64,000 bases of DNA from Oscillospiraceae bacterium (GCA_015065925.1 SVPL01000005.1:1-64000); one strand, 5' to 3'. Shown: positions 45,238 through 55,340, counted from the first letter of the stretch. The notes: generated by a model not told the origin, from the sequence alone. Numbers and translations are program-made.

Positions 45238-46110
45238 CTAAACTGTTGCGCCTGTATCCTCGCTAACAATATCCACCGCGTTATCGGTATCATCGTTATC
45301 GTCGGTTTCATTAGCAGTAGATGTAGGGGCTTCGGTAACAAGCTCTGTATTAGCAGATTCGTTTGAAAAAATATTGTTATCGGCAAAATTTACATTAGGA
45401 ATAAAAGAGCGAAAATCCGGTTCGGCATCAATTTTAAATTCCAAGGCTTTGGCGGCGTGTTCGGGATCATAAGGAACACTATCCGGAATTTTCTGTAAAA
45501 TTTCCAACTGTTGTTTATGATTATCGAAAAGTTTCTTTTTGAACTCAGAAACCTCAACCTTAAGTTTATCAAAAAGCATTTGTTGACGAGCTACACTATC
45601 GTGTGCGGCGGTGATAATACCCTCTGATTTTACAGCGGCATCGGTAAGCATTTTTGAAATTTCAGCATCTGCATTTGATTTTCTTTCAGCAATATCTTTT
45701 TCAAATGCTGCAAGAACGCTGGCAACCTTTTCATCAATTTCCTTAGCTTTAGAATTAGCTTCAAAAAGAATAGAAGCGGCTTTTTCATTAGCTTCATTAA
45801 TAATTTGATCAGAAAAACGCTGTGCCGAAACAAGAATACCTTGAACCTGTTCAATGCTATCTGAATTATTTACCTTAGGGATTTCAGGATGTTGAGGTTC
45901 GGTATAAGTAGATTTCGCACCACTCTCCTGCTCCTTCATTAAAGCGGCAACACGCTCATTTAAGGCGCGATTTTGAGCAATAAGCTTATCGACATCATTG
46001 GCAACTTCATCCAAAAACATTTCAACATCGGCAACTCTATAACCACGCATAGCATACTCAAACTTAACGCTTCTGATATAATCGCCTGTATGTATTCCAT
46101 CATTATGCAT
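45238..46110 (-). CDS. divIVA: DivIVA-domain cell division protein
   Basis: 290 residues. The N-terminal lipid-binding DivIVA segment is recognisable (SVKFEYAMRGYRVADVEMFLDEV), followed by a coiled coil to about residue 60, a Pro-rich gap, a second long coiled coil (~80-205) and an acidic, Thr/Asp-rich tail. DivIVA marks negatively curved membrane at poles and septa. It follows ylmH by 16 nt, in the classic sepF-ylmH-divIVA order. GGAGG precedes ATG. Confidence 0.88.
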   Translation of the reverse strand: MHNDGIHTGDYIRSVKFEYAMRGYRVADVEMFLDEVANDVDKLIAQNRALNERVAALMKEQESGAKSTYTEPQHPEIPKVNNSDSIEQVQGILVSAQRFSDQIINEANEKAASILFEANSKAKEIDEKVASVLAAFEKDIAERKSNADAEISKMLTDAAVKSEGIITAAHDSVARQQMLFDKLKVEVSEFKKKLFDNHKQQLEILQKIPDSVPYDPEHAAKALEFKIDAEPDFRSFIPNVNFADNNIFSNESANTELVTEAPTSTANETDDNDDTDNAVDIVSEDTGATV

Positions 46111-46126
46111 AATATTTCCTCCAAAA

Positions 46127-46876
46127 CTATATGTATTTTTCAGCCGTAATTATCTCACGGCCTTTTTTTGAAACACCATTACAGGCAACAATTAAAAACT
46201 TACCTGTACCACGCAATGTGATATAATCACCTGCTTTGATTTGCTTAGTTGGCTTAGTTACTTCAAAAGAATTAACAAAAACCTTTCCTTCGCTAATATA
46301 ACATTCCGACTTATTACGACTGCAACCAACAAGACCGCTAAGAACTGCATCTAATCTTAAAGAGGATACAGTAAAATTAAGGCTAACGGTTTTAGGGTGT
46401 TTTAAATAATCATTTACACTATTAATTGGGATACTTTTGACTAAAACTCCCACCCTACCGATCTTAACAATCTGCTCAATAAGATATTCAGAAATTTCGC
46501 TGGCAACAAAAGCAATTGCAAAACCTTCGCCAACACAAATATCACCGATTTTATCTCTGGAAATTCCCGTAGCCATAAAAGAACCCAAAAAATCTCTATG
46601 TGATAAAACATCGACTTTGCGGTATTCAAATTTTAAAGCTACTATGGGAAATTCTTCTAAAGGTTCGGTAACATAGTCGGGCAAAGCTCCAAATATTCGC
46701 CTTTCAGCATCAGAATATCCACCAAAAAATCTGCAATTTGAATATCTAACTGAATTTTCAATAATTGTTGCTTCAAAAGGCGATAAAAAACCTGAAAACT
46801 TAGGTATATTACGCAAATCTCTTATTCTTATTAAATCGTTTATTTTAGCTAAAAATAACTTTGATTCGGTATCCAC
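46127..46876 (-). CDS. ylmH: YlmH-family S4-domain RNA-binding protein
   Basis: 249 residues starting at a GTG 4 nt after the sepF stop; only a weak TAGG precedes it, so coupling is likely. The N-terminal half contains the YlmH core (FSGFLSPFEATIIENSV, FFGGYSDAERRIF, HRDFLGSFMATGISRDKIGDI). The C-terminal ~70 residues form an S4 RNA-binding domain (LRLDAVLSGLVGCSRNKSECYISEGKVFVN). YlmH is linked in the literature to rescue of stalled ribosomal complexes and to division. Confidence 0.93.
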   Translation of the reverse strand: MDTESKLFLAKINDLIRIRDLRNIPKFSGFLSPFEATIIENSVRYSNCRFFGGYSDAERRIFGALPDYVTEPLEEFPIVALKFEYRKVDVLSHRDFLGSFMATGISRDKIGDICVGEGFAIAFVASEISEYLIEQIVKIGRVGVLVKSIPINSVNDYLKHPKTVSLNFTVSSLRLDAVLSGLVGCSRNKSECYISEGKVFVNSFEVTKPTKQIKAGDYITLRGTGKFLIVACNGVSKKGREIITAEKYI

Positions 46877-46880
46877 AAAA

Positions 46881-47378
46881 TTAGCCTAAGAATATACCTT
46901 CGGTGTCAAAATCGCCGTCAATTAACTCACCTAAAACATCAACATTCGCAGGTGTAATAATAAAAGTGCTGTTAGCAACCTTTTTAATATTTCCGCGAGT
47001 TGCATAAGCAGTTCCGCTTAAAAAGTCAATAAGTCTTCTTGAAGTTTCGCGATTAGCTGCCTCAAGATTAAGAACAACAGTCTTTCTGGCATTCAAATGA
47101 TCTGCTACGGAAGGTGCATCCTCAAAACGAGTGGGTTTAACCAAAACAACCTGAACTGCCGAAGAAGGCATATCAACTACTTTAGAATTTCCGCTGTTTT
47201 TAATCGCAGAAAAGAAAGAGGTTGATTCCTTTTTAGGCTTTGAAGCAGAGGATTGTTTAGGTTCGTCCTCCTCATCATCGAAAAACGAAGGCTCGTCCTC
47301 ATCGAAAAAATCCTCGTTTTCGTATTCGTCATCATCCGGCATGTTCATCATTTTCTTAAAAAAATCTTTCATACCCAT
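46881..47378 (-). CDS. sepF: Cell division protein SepF
   Basis: 165 residues from ATG 47378 with AGGAGG 8 nt upstream. The amphipathic N-terminal membrane helix MGMKDFFKKMMNM is followed by a very acidic linker and the SepF core domain (VVLVKPTRFEDAPSVADHL, VVLNLEAANRETSRRLIDFLSGTAYA, IKKVANSTFIITP). SepF anchors FtsZ to the membrane. It sits between yggS and ylmH, as in other Firmicutes. Confidence 0.94.
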   Translation of the reverse strand: MGMKDFFKKMMNMPDDDEYENEDFFDEDEPSFFDDEEDEPKQSSASKPKKESTSFFSAIKNSGNSKVVDMPSSAVQVVLVKPTRFEDAPSVADHLNARKTVVLNLEAANRETSRRLIDFLSGTAYATRGNIKKVANSTFIITPANVDVLGELIDGDFDTEGIFLG

Positions 47379-47391
47379 AAATAAAAACCTC

Positions 47392-48132
47392 CTAAAAGTT
47401 ATAATTTCTTTTTCCAAATAATGCGGTACCAATTCTAACTATATTGGCACCCTCCTCAATGGCTACTTCAAAATCATTCGACATACCCATTGATAAATAC
47501 TCCATACTACTATTATCTATTTTTTTGCTTTGAATGTCAAGGAATAGATTGTACATTTCTTTAAAATATGCACGATTTTTTGATAAATTATCACAAATTG
47601 GAGGGATTGTCATAAGTCCGCGAACAAAAACACCATCAATTTTTGAAATTTCAATCAAACTATCCAAGACCTCATTAGCCGAAAAACCACTCTTACTTTC
47701 CTCATTTCCAATATTAACTTCAAGCAAAATATCAGTGACTATTCCTTTTTTTACACTTAAATCACCAATGACTCTAGCCAATTTTACAGAATGAACAGAA
47801 TGAATTAAAGAAACCTTACCAACAATATCTTTCGCTTTGTTAGATTGTAAATGTCCAATAAAATGTCGTTGAGCCTTATCAGATAAAAAATCAATTTTAG
47901 AAAGAAATTCTTGAACCTTATTCTCACCAACTGCAGGTAATCCACAAGAAATAGCGTGATTAATTACTTCAACATCTATTGTTTTGGTGGCTGCAAGAAA
48001 CAAAATATCATCAGGCTTCTTACCGCTTTTAACAGCGGCTTTGGCAATTCTGTTTTTTATATCTGCAAAATTTTCATCGAAAATTGATTTTCTTTGTTCT
48101 ACACTAAGTTCAACCGATGAATTTTCCATCAT
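47392..48132 (-). CDS. yggS: YggS-family pyridoxal-phosphate homeostasis protein
   Basis: About 246 residues from the first of two adjacent ATG codons (48132), with AAAGGA 10 nt upstream. The PLP-binding Lys is in FLAATKTID near residue 43; family blocks VGENKVQEF, HFIGHLQSNKAKDIV, LEVNIGNEESKSGF and LSMGMSNDFEVAIEEGANIVRIGTALFG are intact. It is a PLP-binding protein that buffers vitamin B6. The gene overlaps the upstream HlyD-like gene by 23 nt and precedes sepF by 13 nt. Confidence 0.95.
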   Translation of the reverse strand: MMENSSVELSVEQRKSIFDENFADIKNRIAKAAVKSGKKPDDILFLAATKTIDVEVINHAISCGLPAVGENKVQEFLSKIDFLSDKAQRHFIGHLQSNKAKDIVGKVSLIHSVHSVKLARVIGDLSVKKGIVTDILLEVNIGNEESKSGFSANEVLDSLIEISKIDGVFVRGLMTIPPICDNLSKNRAYFKEMYNLFLDIQSKKIDNSSMEYLSMGMSNDFEVAIEEGANIVRIGTALFGKRNYNF

Positions 48133-49321
48133 ATAGATTTTTTCCTTTCTCAATAACCTCATCGTACAACACAATGGATTTATTATCGCCATCCTCGGAT
48201 TTTTTGCAAAGAGTAAATGTTTCGGTCCTATAAACGATTTCAATAGGTTTAAACTTAACAATTGATCCGCTAACAACATACACCCCTGCAACACCTTCAG
48301 AATAATGCACTGCCCTGTTGCTGATTTTAATACCTTCATATTCCTCAGTAACAATAGTAAGTGGGGCTGAACGAACGGTTGCGAATTGACTGTTCATAGT
48401 TTGACACGCTAAAACAACAATAGCCGAATTTTTATCCTTAGCTATTTTAATGGAATCAACAGTTGCTTTTAGTTTTTCACTACCTACAAAAGGAGTTCGC
48501 AAAGAAATAGTATCACCTACCGAAAAATTCAAATAATCATCATCATTCATTTGGGAGACAATATAGAAGTTTTGTGAAGAAACAATTTTTCCGAATGCAT
48601 TAGTTGGTTTAGCGGTTGAAATTTTCTCAAAAATCGTTTCATCAATATTTTCCAATGAATCAAAGGTTAAAACCTTTTCCAATCCGTCGGATTGATGAAT
48701 GAAAAATCCTGATACAGGAGCCGTTACTTTTGAAAGAGGTGAAGGAAGACCGTTTTTCAGAGATTTTATTTCATTTTTGAGAGAATTCAGCAAATTATCA
48801 AACCCCGAAACCTCACCGGTGAGAATTTGCTTTTTATTAAGCTGCATCAATAGTTCGGTAGAATAATCATCAATGCCTGTAAAATTCCCCGCATCCTTGA
48901 AATAAAGAAATTCAATATATGATCGTTTAATCCTGTTAGAAAGTGTTGCAAGGTCAACTGAAGATGGATCACTTACGGAATTGATAGACTCTAATATTTC
49001 AACCTCATCGGAAAGCTTTTTGATTTGTTCATAAGTTTCGGCAATTTCGGAAGAAGTATAAACCTCGGCAATAGTCCCGTCCTTAGATATTTTTTCGCCT
49101 TCCTCTACGACATATCGCTCATTTCCCGTAATATGATAGTCTATGATAGTTTCCTCTCTTACAAAATACCCGTTGATTTCTATACCGTCGTATGTACTGT
49201 GGTAGAGGGCGGTTGCGGTAGTAATCGGCTTATAAACAACAGAAAAAGTTTGATATACAATAAAAACCAGAATTAATGCAGTAACTGCAATTTTCAAAAA
49301 AAGTACACCCTTATTATTCAT
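48110..49321 (-). CDS. HlyD-like membrane-fusion-type protein, no transporter partner nearby
   Basis: 403 residues. One N-terminal membrane segment (FLKIAVTALILVFIVYQTFSVVY) is followed by an extracytoplasmic part with a lipoyl-like half (IEINGYFVREETIID ... VVEEGEKISKDGTIAEVY), a coiled-coil hairpin (~90-190), the second half (SKVTAPVSGFFIHQSDGLE) and a beta-barrel. This is the architecture of periplasmic adaptors, yet the operon has no ABC or RND transporter. Homologues beside yggS/sepF in clostridia suggest an envelope or division role, which is inference. GGGGGAG precedes ATG. Confidence 0.78.
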   Translation of the reverse strand: MNNKGVLFLKIAVTALILVFIVYQTFSVVYKPITTATALYHSTYDGIEINGYFVREETIIDYHITGNERYVVEEGEKISKDGTIAEVYTSSEIAETYEQIKKLSDEVEILESINSVSDPSSVDLATLSNRIKRSYIEFLYFKDAGNFTGIDDYSTELLMQLNKKQILTGEVSGFDNLLNSLKNEIKSLKNGLPSPLSKVTAPVSGFFIHQSDGLEKVLTFDSLENIDETIFEKISTAKPTNAFGKIVSSQNFYIVSQMNDDDYLNFSVGDTISLRTPFVGSEKLKATVDSIKIAKDKNSAIVVLACQTMNSQFATVRSAPLTIVTEEYEGIKISNRAVHYSEGVAGVYVVSGSIVKFKPIEIVYRTETFTLCKKSEDGDNKSIVLYDEVIEKGKNLYDGKFIG

Positions 49322-49336
49322 AAGCTCCCCCCTATT

Positions 49337-50266
49337 TTAATTCAAAAAATTCTCAATATAGTAATAAGCCAAATCCAAAGGATTTTCTTCATTATCCATA
49401 TAAATCCAATTAATATTTTCGTTTTTTCTAAACCAAGTAAGTTGCCTTTTAGCATATCTTCTTGTTTGCATTTTAAGGCGTTCTACAGCTTCAACAAACT
49501 CCATATCACCCTTAAAGTATTCAAAAAACTCTTTATGGCCTATCGCTTGAGAAGCGGTACCGCTTATAGTTTCATAAGCGTTTTTAGCTTCATCAATAAG
49601 CCCGTTTTGAAGCATTAAATCAACTCTATCGTTAATGCGCTTATAGAGCGTTTCTCTGTTGATATAATTTAAACCCAAAAACAAATTATCATATATTGAG
49701 CCTGCTTCTTTCGATTCTTCATCAACCTGAGATTTTGTTTTTCCGCAGGTTTTATAAATTTCTATTGCGCGAATAATCCTTTTTTTATCATTTGAAGAAA
49801 TTTTTTCAGCCGACTTTGGATCAATAGCTTTAAGATATTCATAAAGCTCTGTCAATCCATTTTTTTCAATTCTTTGCTCTAACTCCGCACGAATATCTAA
49901 AGTGTCGCCCTCGTCACCAAAACACAAATTCTCTGCTAAAGACGAAATATATAATCCTGTACCGCCCACAACAATGGGAAGTTTGTTTTTGGAATGTATA
50001 TCGGAAATAACTTCATTTGCCATTTTGACATACTCACAAACGGAGAATTTTTCATTAGAATTCAAAAATTCAAATAAATGATGCGGTATACCCTGCTTTT
50101 CTTCTTCATCGGGAGCAGCAGATGCAATATGCATACCCTTATAAATCTGCATAGAATCGCCTGAAATTATTTCACCATTAAAACGCTTTGCAATTTGGAT
50201 AGAAAAAGATGTTTTGCCTGACGCTGTAGGTCCAACAATATATATAACAGGTTTGTTTTTTGCCAT
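49337..50266 (-). CDS. miaA: tRNA dimethylallyltransferase MiaA
   Basis: 309 residues, normal length. P-loop GPTASGKTSFSI near residue 12, then SGDSMQIYKGMHIASAAP, PHHLFEF and GGTGLYISSL are MiaA signatures; TRRYAKRQLTWFRK near the end contacts tRNA. It installs the isopentenyl group on A37, the substrate later methylthiolated by MiaB, whose gene is in the same operon. Its ATG directly abuts the mutL stop. Confidence 0.96.
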   Translation of the reverse strand: MAKNKPVIYIVGPTASGKTSFSIQIAKRFNGEIISGDSMQIYKGMHIASAAPDEEEKQGIPHHLFEFLNSNEKFSVCEYVKMANEVISDIHSKNKLPIVVGGTGLYISSLAENLCFGDEGDTLDIRAELEQRIEKNGLTELYEYLKAIDPKSAEKISSNDKKRIIRAIEIYKTCGKTKSQVDEESKEAGSIYDNLFLGLNYINRETLYKRINDRVDLMLQNGLIDEAKNAYETISGTASQAIGHKEFFEYFKGDMEFVEAVERLKMQTRRYAKRQLTWFRKNENINWIYMDNEENPLDLAYYYIENFLN

Positions 50267-52270
50267 TTAGCCTAACCTTCCAAACTGTTTTTCGATTTGT
50301 GAACGCTTAAGTTCAAAAGCAATTGGTCTGCCATGAGGACAATACATTAACTTTTTGCTTGTAAGCACAGTAATTGCCAATTGCTGCAGCTCTTCCATTG
50401 AAGTGATATTGCCTCCCTTTATGGCAGATTTACAAGCTATGCTATGAAGAATATCATCAATTTTTTCTGACATAGAATGTGAACTGATTTTCAAGGTATC
50501 GGCAAATTCGCTTATAAGCGAAGGAATATTATCACTACCCAAAATAGCAGGTACCGCTCTGACAATTACCGTATTATCGCCAAAGTCTTCAATTTCAAAT
50601 CCATAATCTTCAAGAATAGATAAATTTGAAATAATAGCCTCAAATTCATCTGTAAGCAAGGTAACACTAACGGGAGTTAGCAGCATTTGACTTTGAATTT
50701 CAAGCTCGGCTTTGAGTTTTTCAAAATTAATACGCTCGTGTGCGGCGTGTTTATCAATTAAATATAAAGACTCATTATAAGAAACTATAATATAAGTTGC
50801 AAATGCTTCACCTATGTATTTTATATTTAGTGGATCAATATCAGGATTAATTTCCAAATCAAATTTTGCTTTTGGTTTTTCAACCTCGACAGGTTGTGAG
50901 TTAACTTGTGACAACTCGGAATGATTATGATTGGAAGTTTCAGTATTGTCCACAACAACATCAATATTGATATTGGATGTCCTTGGAAGGTCATCATCAT
51001 AAACCGCGTGATACGTAACGAATTTTTCATTTTTAATAAAATCAGAATTATTGTCTTTAGAAAAAGAATCCCTTAAAATCAAAGGTTCATTAGTTTCGTG
51101 ATTAGCTTTAATAAAGGGACTGTTTTTTTCCTGAGATTCAGTATTAATTGTTGTATGAGGATTAGAAACAGTACTTATGGGCTTATCATTAACATCAACA
51201 CTAAGCTTTGCTTGTGTAAATTCATCCGAAGAAGCAAAAATATTAGTAGGCTTTTTTGAATTAATTTGAAGCTCCGGGCGTTTATCTCCAAGAGAAATAG
51301 CCTGACGTGCTCCTCTGTAAACAATATCAAAAATTCTGCGCTCATCTGCAAAACGAACCTCAGTTTTTGCGGGATGAACATTAACATCAACGGTACCCGC
51401 GGGAATGGTTAAATTCAAAACTGCCGCAGGAAATTTACCAACCATTGCCGAATTTTGATAGGCTCTGTCAAGTGCCGCTGCCATAGTGCCTGATTTTATA
51501 AATCTTCCGTTAAGAAAGAAAAATTGGCCATTGCGATTAGGTCTGCATCTTGAAGGTAAGGACACAAATCCCGTTATTGCTAAGGAGTCTTCCATATATT
51601 CAACAGGGATTAAAGAAGAATTAAAATCCCTTCCTAAAACAGAATATACAGCCGACTTTAATTTTCCGTCACCTGTAGTATTTAAAACAGTTCTACCATC
51701 TCTAATAAGCTTAACGGCAATTTCAGGGTGAGATAATGCAATTCTATCCATAATTGATGCAACTGAATTTCCTTCTGTAACATCTTTTTTAAGAAATTTC
51801 ATTCTTGCGGGAACATTATAAAATAAATCTCTGACAATTATTGTTGTGCCTTTAGGGCAACCGATTTCTTCAAAAGAAACCTCTTCTCCACCGTTTATTT
51901 CGTAACAAACGCCGTTTTCACCATCAATTGCGCTTAATACCTCAACTTTGGCAACTGCACAGATAGAAGCAAGGGCTTCACCACGAAAACCAAGCGTTAA
52001 AATAGCATCTAAATCGGTTGCAGATTTAATTTTACTGGTAGCGTGACGCAAAAAGGCGGTTTTAATTTGAGCTTTAGGAATACCTGAACCGTTATCGGTT
52101 ACACGCATATAAGTAATTCCACCGCGTTCAATTTCAACAGTTACAGCAGTTGCGCCGGCATCAATTGAATTTTCAACTAGCTCTTTAATCACCGAAGCCG
52201 GGCGTTCAACAACTTCGCCTGCGGCAATAAGCTCGGATATTTCCTTAGGCAACACCATAATATCAGCCAT
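50267..52270 (-). CDS. mutL: DNA mismatch repair protein MutL
   Basis: 667 residues. The N-terminal GHKL ATPase has KELVENSIDAGAT, TDNGSGIP, ATSKI and GFRGEALASI. A poorly conserved linker (~335-460) is followed by the dimerisation/endonuclease domain with IDKHAAHERINFE (the DQHA-type metal site, Lys for Gln), CKSAIKGG and CPHGRPIAFEL. The retained metal motifs imply an active latent endonuclease, as in Bacillus MutL. AGGAGGTGTG precedes the ATG, and the mutS stop lies 21 nt upstream. Confidence 0.95.
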   Translation of the reverse strand: MADIMVLPKEISELIAAGEVVERPASVIKELVENSIDAGATAVTVEIERGGITYMRVTDNGSGIPKAQIKTAFLRHATSKIKSATDLDAILTLGFRGEALASICAVAKVEVLSAIDGENGVCYEINGGEEVSFEEIGCPKGTTIIVRDLFYNVPARMKFLKKDVTEGNSVASIMDRIALSHPEIAVKLIRDGRTVLNTTGDGKLKSAVYSVLGRDFNSSLIPVEYMEDSLAITGFVSLPSRCRPNRNGQFFFLNGRFIKSGTMAAALDRAYQNSAMVGKFPAAVLNLTIPAGTVDVNVHPAKTEVRFADERRIFDIVYRGARQAISLGDKRPELQINSKKPTNIFASSDEFTQAKLSVDVNDKPISTVSNPHTTINTESQEKNSPFIKANHETNEPLILRDSFSKDNNSDFIKNEKFVTYHAVYDDDLPRTSNINIDVVVDNTETSNHNHSELSQVNSQPVEVEKPKAKFDLEINPDIDPLNIKYIGEAFATYIIVSYNESLYLIDKHAAHERINFEKLKAELEIQSQMLLTPVSVTLLTDEFEAIISNLSILEDYGFEIEDFGDNTVIVRAVPAILGSDNIPSLISEFADTLKISSHSMSEKIDDILHSIACKSAIKGGNITSMEELQQLAITVLTSKKLMYCPHGRPIAFELKRSQIEKQFGRLG

Positions 52271-52291
52271 AATTCGTCACACCTCCTAAAA

Positions 52292-54892
52292 TTATATATT
52301 TTTAACCCTTTTCACAATTTCAGATAATACACTCATTGTTTCAATTGGGGTAAGAACATTGACATCAATATTCTTTAATTCTTCAATAACATCATTATAT
52401 TCACCAACGCCAAGTGGAAGCTGAAGAGAATCCACAGTAGGCTTAGAAACCTCGCGAACAACACCCTCAGACTCAATTTCCTTTAATACGGCTTTAGCAC
52501 GATTAATAACTGAGTTTGGTAAACCAGCAAGCTTCGCAACCTCAATACCGTAGCTATCATCTGCGCCACCACGAACAATACGGCGAAGAAAAGTTATATC
52601 ATCACCATGCTTTTTAACAGCAATATTATAGTTTTTAACCCCTGAAAGTTGATTTTCCAAAGCGGTTAATTCGTGATAATGTGTTGCAAATAATGATTTT
52701 GCACCAAGCTTTTTTCTATCTGCTACAAATTCTAAAACTGCTCGAGCGATAGACATACCATCAAATGTGGATGTACCTCTGCCTATTTCATCTAAAACAA
52801 GCAAACTGTTGCAGGTAGCGTTTTGCAAAATATGGGCAACCTCGCTCATTTCAACCATAAATGTAGATTGACCTGTTGCCAAATCATCAGATGCGCCAAC
52901 TCTTGTGAAAACTGCATCCACAATGCCAAGGGTTGCGGATTCTGCGGGAACAAAACAACCAATTTGCGACATAATAGTAATTAACGCAACCTGACGCATA
53001 TATGTAGATTTACCTGCCATATTAGGACCTGTGATAATAGCGCATCTATTATCGTTAGTGTCTAAGATGGTATCATTAGCAACAAAGGGATTTTTACTAA
53101 CGACCTCAACAACGGGGTGTCTACCCCCAATAATGCTAAGTCTACCGTCGTTGGTAACCTGCGGTCTGCAATAACGGTTAGCAGCCGAAACGGTTGCAAA
53201 AGAGCAAAGAACATCTAATTTAGCAATAGCCGAAGCCGTTCTTTGAAGTCTTTCTAAATGAGATGCAACAAAATTGCGCAATTCACAAAATAGTTCAAAT
53301 TCAAGCTTTACAACCCTCTCGCTAGCACCTAAAACCCTGGCTTCTAATGCTTTGAGCTCATCTGTTATATATCGTTCGGCATTGGCTAATGTTTGCTTTC
53401 GAATATATTCCTCGGGAACAATATCGTTATATTGTGCAGGAACTTCAATGTAATAGCCAAAAACTTTATTGTAGCGAACCTTTAGAGCTTTTATACCTGT
53501 TTTTTCCTTTTCGTTAGCTTCGATTTCGGTAATATATTGTTTTCCGCCCGTAAGGTCTTGTCTTAAAGTATCAACATCACTATTAAAGCCTTCGCGAATA
53601 ATCTTACCATCCTTCATACTTGTAGGCGGTTCATCACATATAGTGGCTTCAATTCGCTCAGCAACATCTGTTAAAACATCAATATCACTTTCAATTTGCT
53701 TTAACACCTTACAATTAGCGGTTTGAAGCAGTTGCTTTAAAGGTGCAAATCTGCTTATGGTACGGGCAAGACATTGCAATTCTTTTGGATTAGCTACACC
53801 ATATACAACACGAGTCATTAAACGCTCAATATCAAAAATGCCTGTCATATACTCGGTCATTTCGCCGCGTAAAACGGTATCACCAAAAATTTCATCAACC
53901 GCATTATGCCTTGCAATAATCTCGGTGGGACTTAAAAGTGGTTGAATAAGCCAACTGCGAAGAAGTCTTTTACCCATTGCAGTTTTTGTTTTATCAAGCA
54001 CCCATAAAAGGGAGCCTCTTTTGGCTTTTCCGCGCATTGTTTCCAATAGTTCAAGATTTCGAACCGAAGAAATATCAAGAGACATAAATACCGAGCTTGA
54101 ATAATGGTTGATTTTCTCAACAGAGCTTAGCTTGTCCATACCATTTTCAATAAGATAATTAAGAGCAAAATCCAAGGAAGCGGTTTGAACAGAATCGATA
54201 GTTAAATCCAATTCCTCAACACTTAATACCTTGAACTGTTTAATAATCAGTTCGCCCTTTTTTGATTTTTCAAAAGCTGCGTCAGAGCACTCTGAAACAC
54301 GACAAGCAACCCCGTCTTTTAAAAATGTGACCAAATTAGGATAAATTTTATGGGATTCACTTATTAAAATCTCAGAAGGAGAAAATCTGCCTAGCTCACT
54401 AATAAGACGAGACTCTAAGCCATCTCCGTTTATTGCAGTAACAGAAACCGAACCGGTTGAAGCATCTATAAAGCTTAAGCCGCACTCGTTACCACGAATA
54501 TAAACCGAAGCAAGATAATTATTTTTACCTTCCTCAAGCATTGCATCCTCAATAACGGTACCGGGGGTAATAACCCTTACTACCTCTCTTTTTACAATAC
54601 CTTTAGCCGTTGCAGGGTCTTCGGTTTGCTCACAAATAGCAACCTTAAAGCCCTTACCTATTAATCTTGCTATGTAGGACTCACAGCTATGATAAGGAAC
54701 ACCGCACATAGGCGCACGCTCCTCTAAGCCGCAATCTCTACCCGTTAAAACTAGCTCTAATTCTTCCGAGCAGATTTTAGCATCATCAAAAAACATTTCA
54801 TAGAAATCACCCAAGCGGTACATAAGAATTGAATCCTTATTTTGCTCCTTGATTTCCATATATTGTTGCATCATCGGTGAAAGTTTACCCAA
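52292..54892 (-). CDS. mutS: DNA mismatch repair protein MutS
   Basis: 866 residues starting at a TTG with AGGAG nine nt upstream. The mismatch-reading Phe-X-Glu motif is present (GDFYEMFFDDA, near residue 30). Connector, lever and clamp domains follow, then the ATPase with Walker A GPNMAGKSTYM near residue 624, DEIGRGTSTFDG near residue 704, and ATHYHELTAL. It recognises mismatches and recruits MutL, encoded next. Confidence 0.97.
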   Translation of the reverse strand: MGKLSPMMQQYMEIKEQNKDSILMYRLGDFYEMFFDDAKICSEELELVLTGRDCGLEERAPMCGVPYHSCESYIARLIGKGFKVAICEQTEDPATAKGIVKREVVRVITPGTVIEDAMLEEGKNNYLASVYIRGNECGLSFIDASTGSVSVTAINGDGLESRLISELGRFSPSEILISESHKIYPNLVTFLKDGVACRVSECSDAAFEKSKKGELIIKQFKVLSVEELDLTIDSVQTASLDFALNYLIENGMDKLSSVEKINHYSSSVFMSLDISSVRNLELLETMRGKAKRGSLLWVLDKTKTAMGKRLLRSWLIQPLLSPTEIIARHNAVDEIFGDTVLRGEMTEYMTGIFDIERLMTRVVYGVANPKELQCLARTISRFAPLKQLLQTANCKVLKQIESDIDVLTDVAERIEATICDEPPTSMKDGKIIREGFNSDVDTLRQDLTGGKQYITEIEANEKEKTGIKALKVRYNKVFGYYIEVPAQYNDIVPEEYIRKQTLANAERYITDELKALEARVLGASERVVKLEFELFCELRNFVASHLERLQRTASAIAKLDVLCSFATVSAANRYCRPQVTNDGRLSIIGGRHPVVEVVSKNPFVANDTILDTNDNRCAIITGPNMAGKSTYMRQVALITIMSQIGCFVPAESATLGIVDAVFTRVGASDDLATGQSTFMVEMSEVAHILQNATCNSLLVLDEIGRGTSTFDGMSIARAVLEFVADRKKLGAKSLFATHYHELTALENQLSGVKNYNIAVKKHGDDITFLRRIVRGGADDSYGIEVAKLAGLPNSVINRAKAVLKEIESEGVVREVSKPTVDSLQLPLGVGEYNDVIEELKNIDVNVLTPIETMSVLSEIVKRVKNI

Positions 54893-54930
54893 CCAATAAC
54901 ACTCCTATTTTTATAAATTTTAAATAATGA

Positions 54931-55335
54931 TTAGTGGCAACCTGAACAAGTCGAGCAAGAGCCTGTACAATTCGATGCAATATCGCAGGTCATTGGATCA
55001 TCACCATCAAGAGTATGCTCAATAATAGCATTAATTTGATTTACAAGAACATCCAACTCGCCTTTAGCGATGTTATAGTTCATCATAGTTTCTCTGCCCA
55101 TAATGGCGGTATAGGTATCTTTAAGCTGTGCGTTAAGCTCTTTAACCTTATCGCCGTCCTTTTCGTCGGCAGAAAGAGCCTGATCTAACTGCATACGAAT
55201 TACATTAAACTGACCAATCATATCTTGAAGCTCAACATCATTATCATTGGCAGCTTTTGCTTTAATATAATTCTTAAAAACTTCTTGCTGTTGAATTTCT
55301 ACACCAAGTTTGCGTGTCATTTCAATAATATCCAT
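54931..55335 (-). CDS. YlbF/YmcA-family protein with Cys-rich C-terminal tail
   Basis: 134 residues. The helical YlbF/YmcA domain covers most of the chain (QQEVFKNYIKAKAANDNDVELQDMIGQFN ... KDTYTAIM). The C-terminal 20 residues hold five Cys and a terminal His (CDIASNCTGSCSTCSGCH). In Bacillus, YlbF and YmcA form a complex with YaaT that carries [4Fe-4S] clusters and affects RNA processing, so a metal-binding tail is plausible. It lies between miaB and mutS, 5 nt after miaB. Confidence 0.85.
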   Translation of the reverse strand: MDIIEMTRKLGVEIQQQEVFKNYIKAKAANDNDVELQDMIGQFNVIRMQLDQALSADEKDGDKVKELNAQLKDTYTAIMGRETMMNYNIAKGELDVLVNQINAIIEHTLDGDDPMTCDIASNCTGSCSTCSGCH

Positions 55336-55340
55336 TATAA

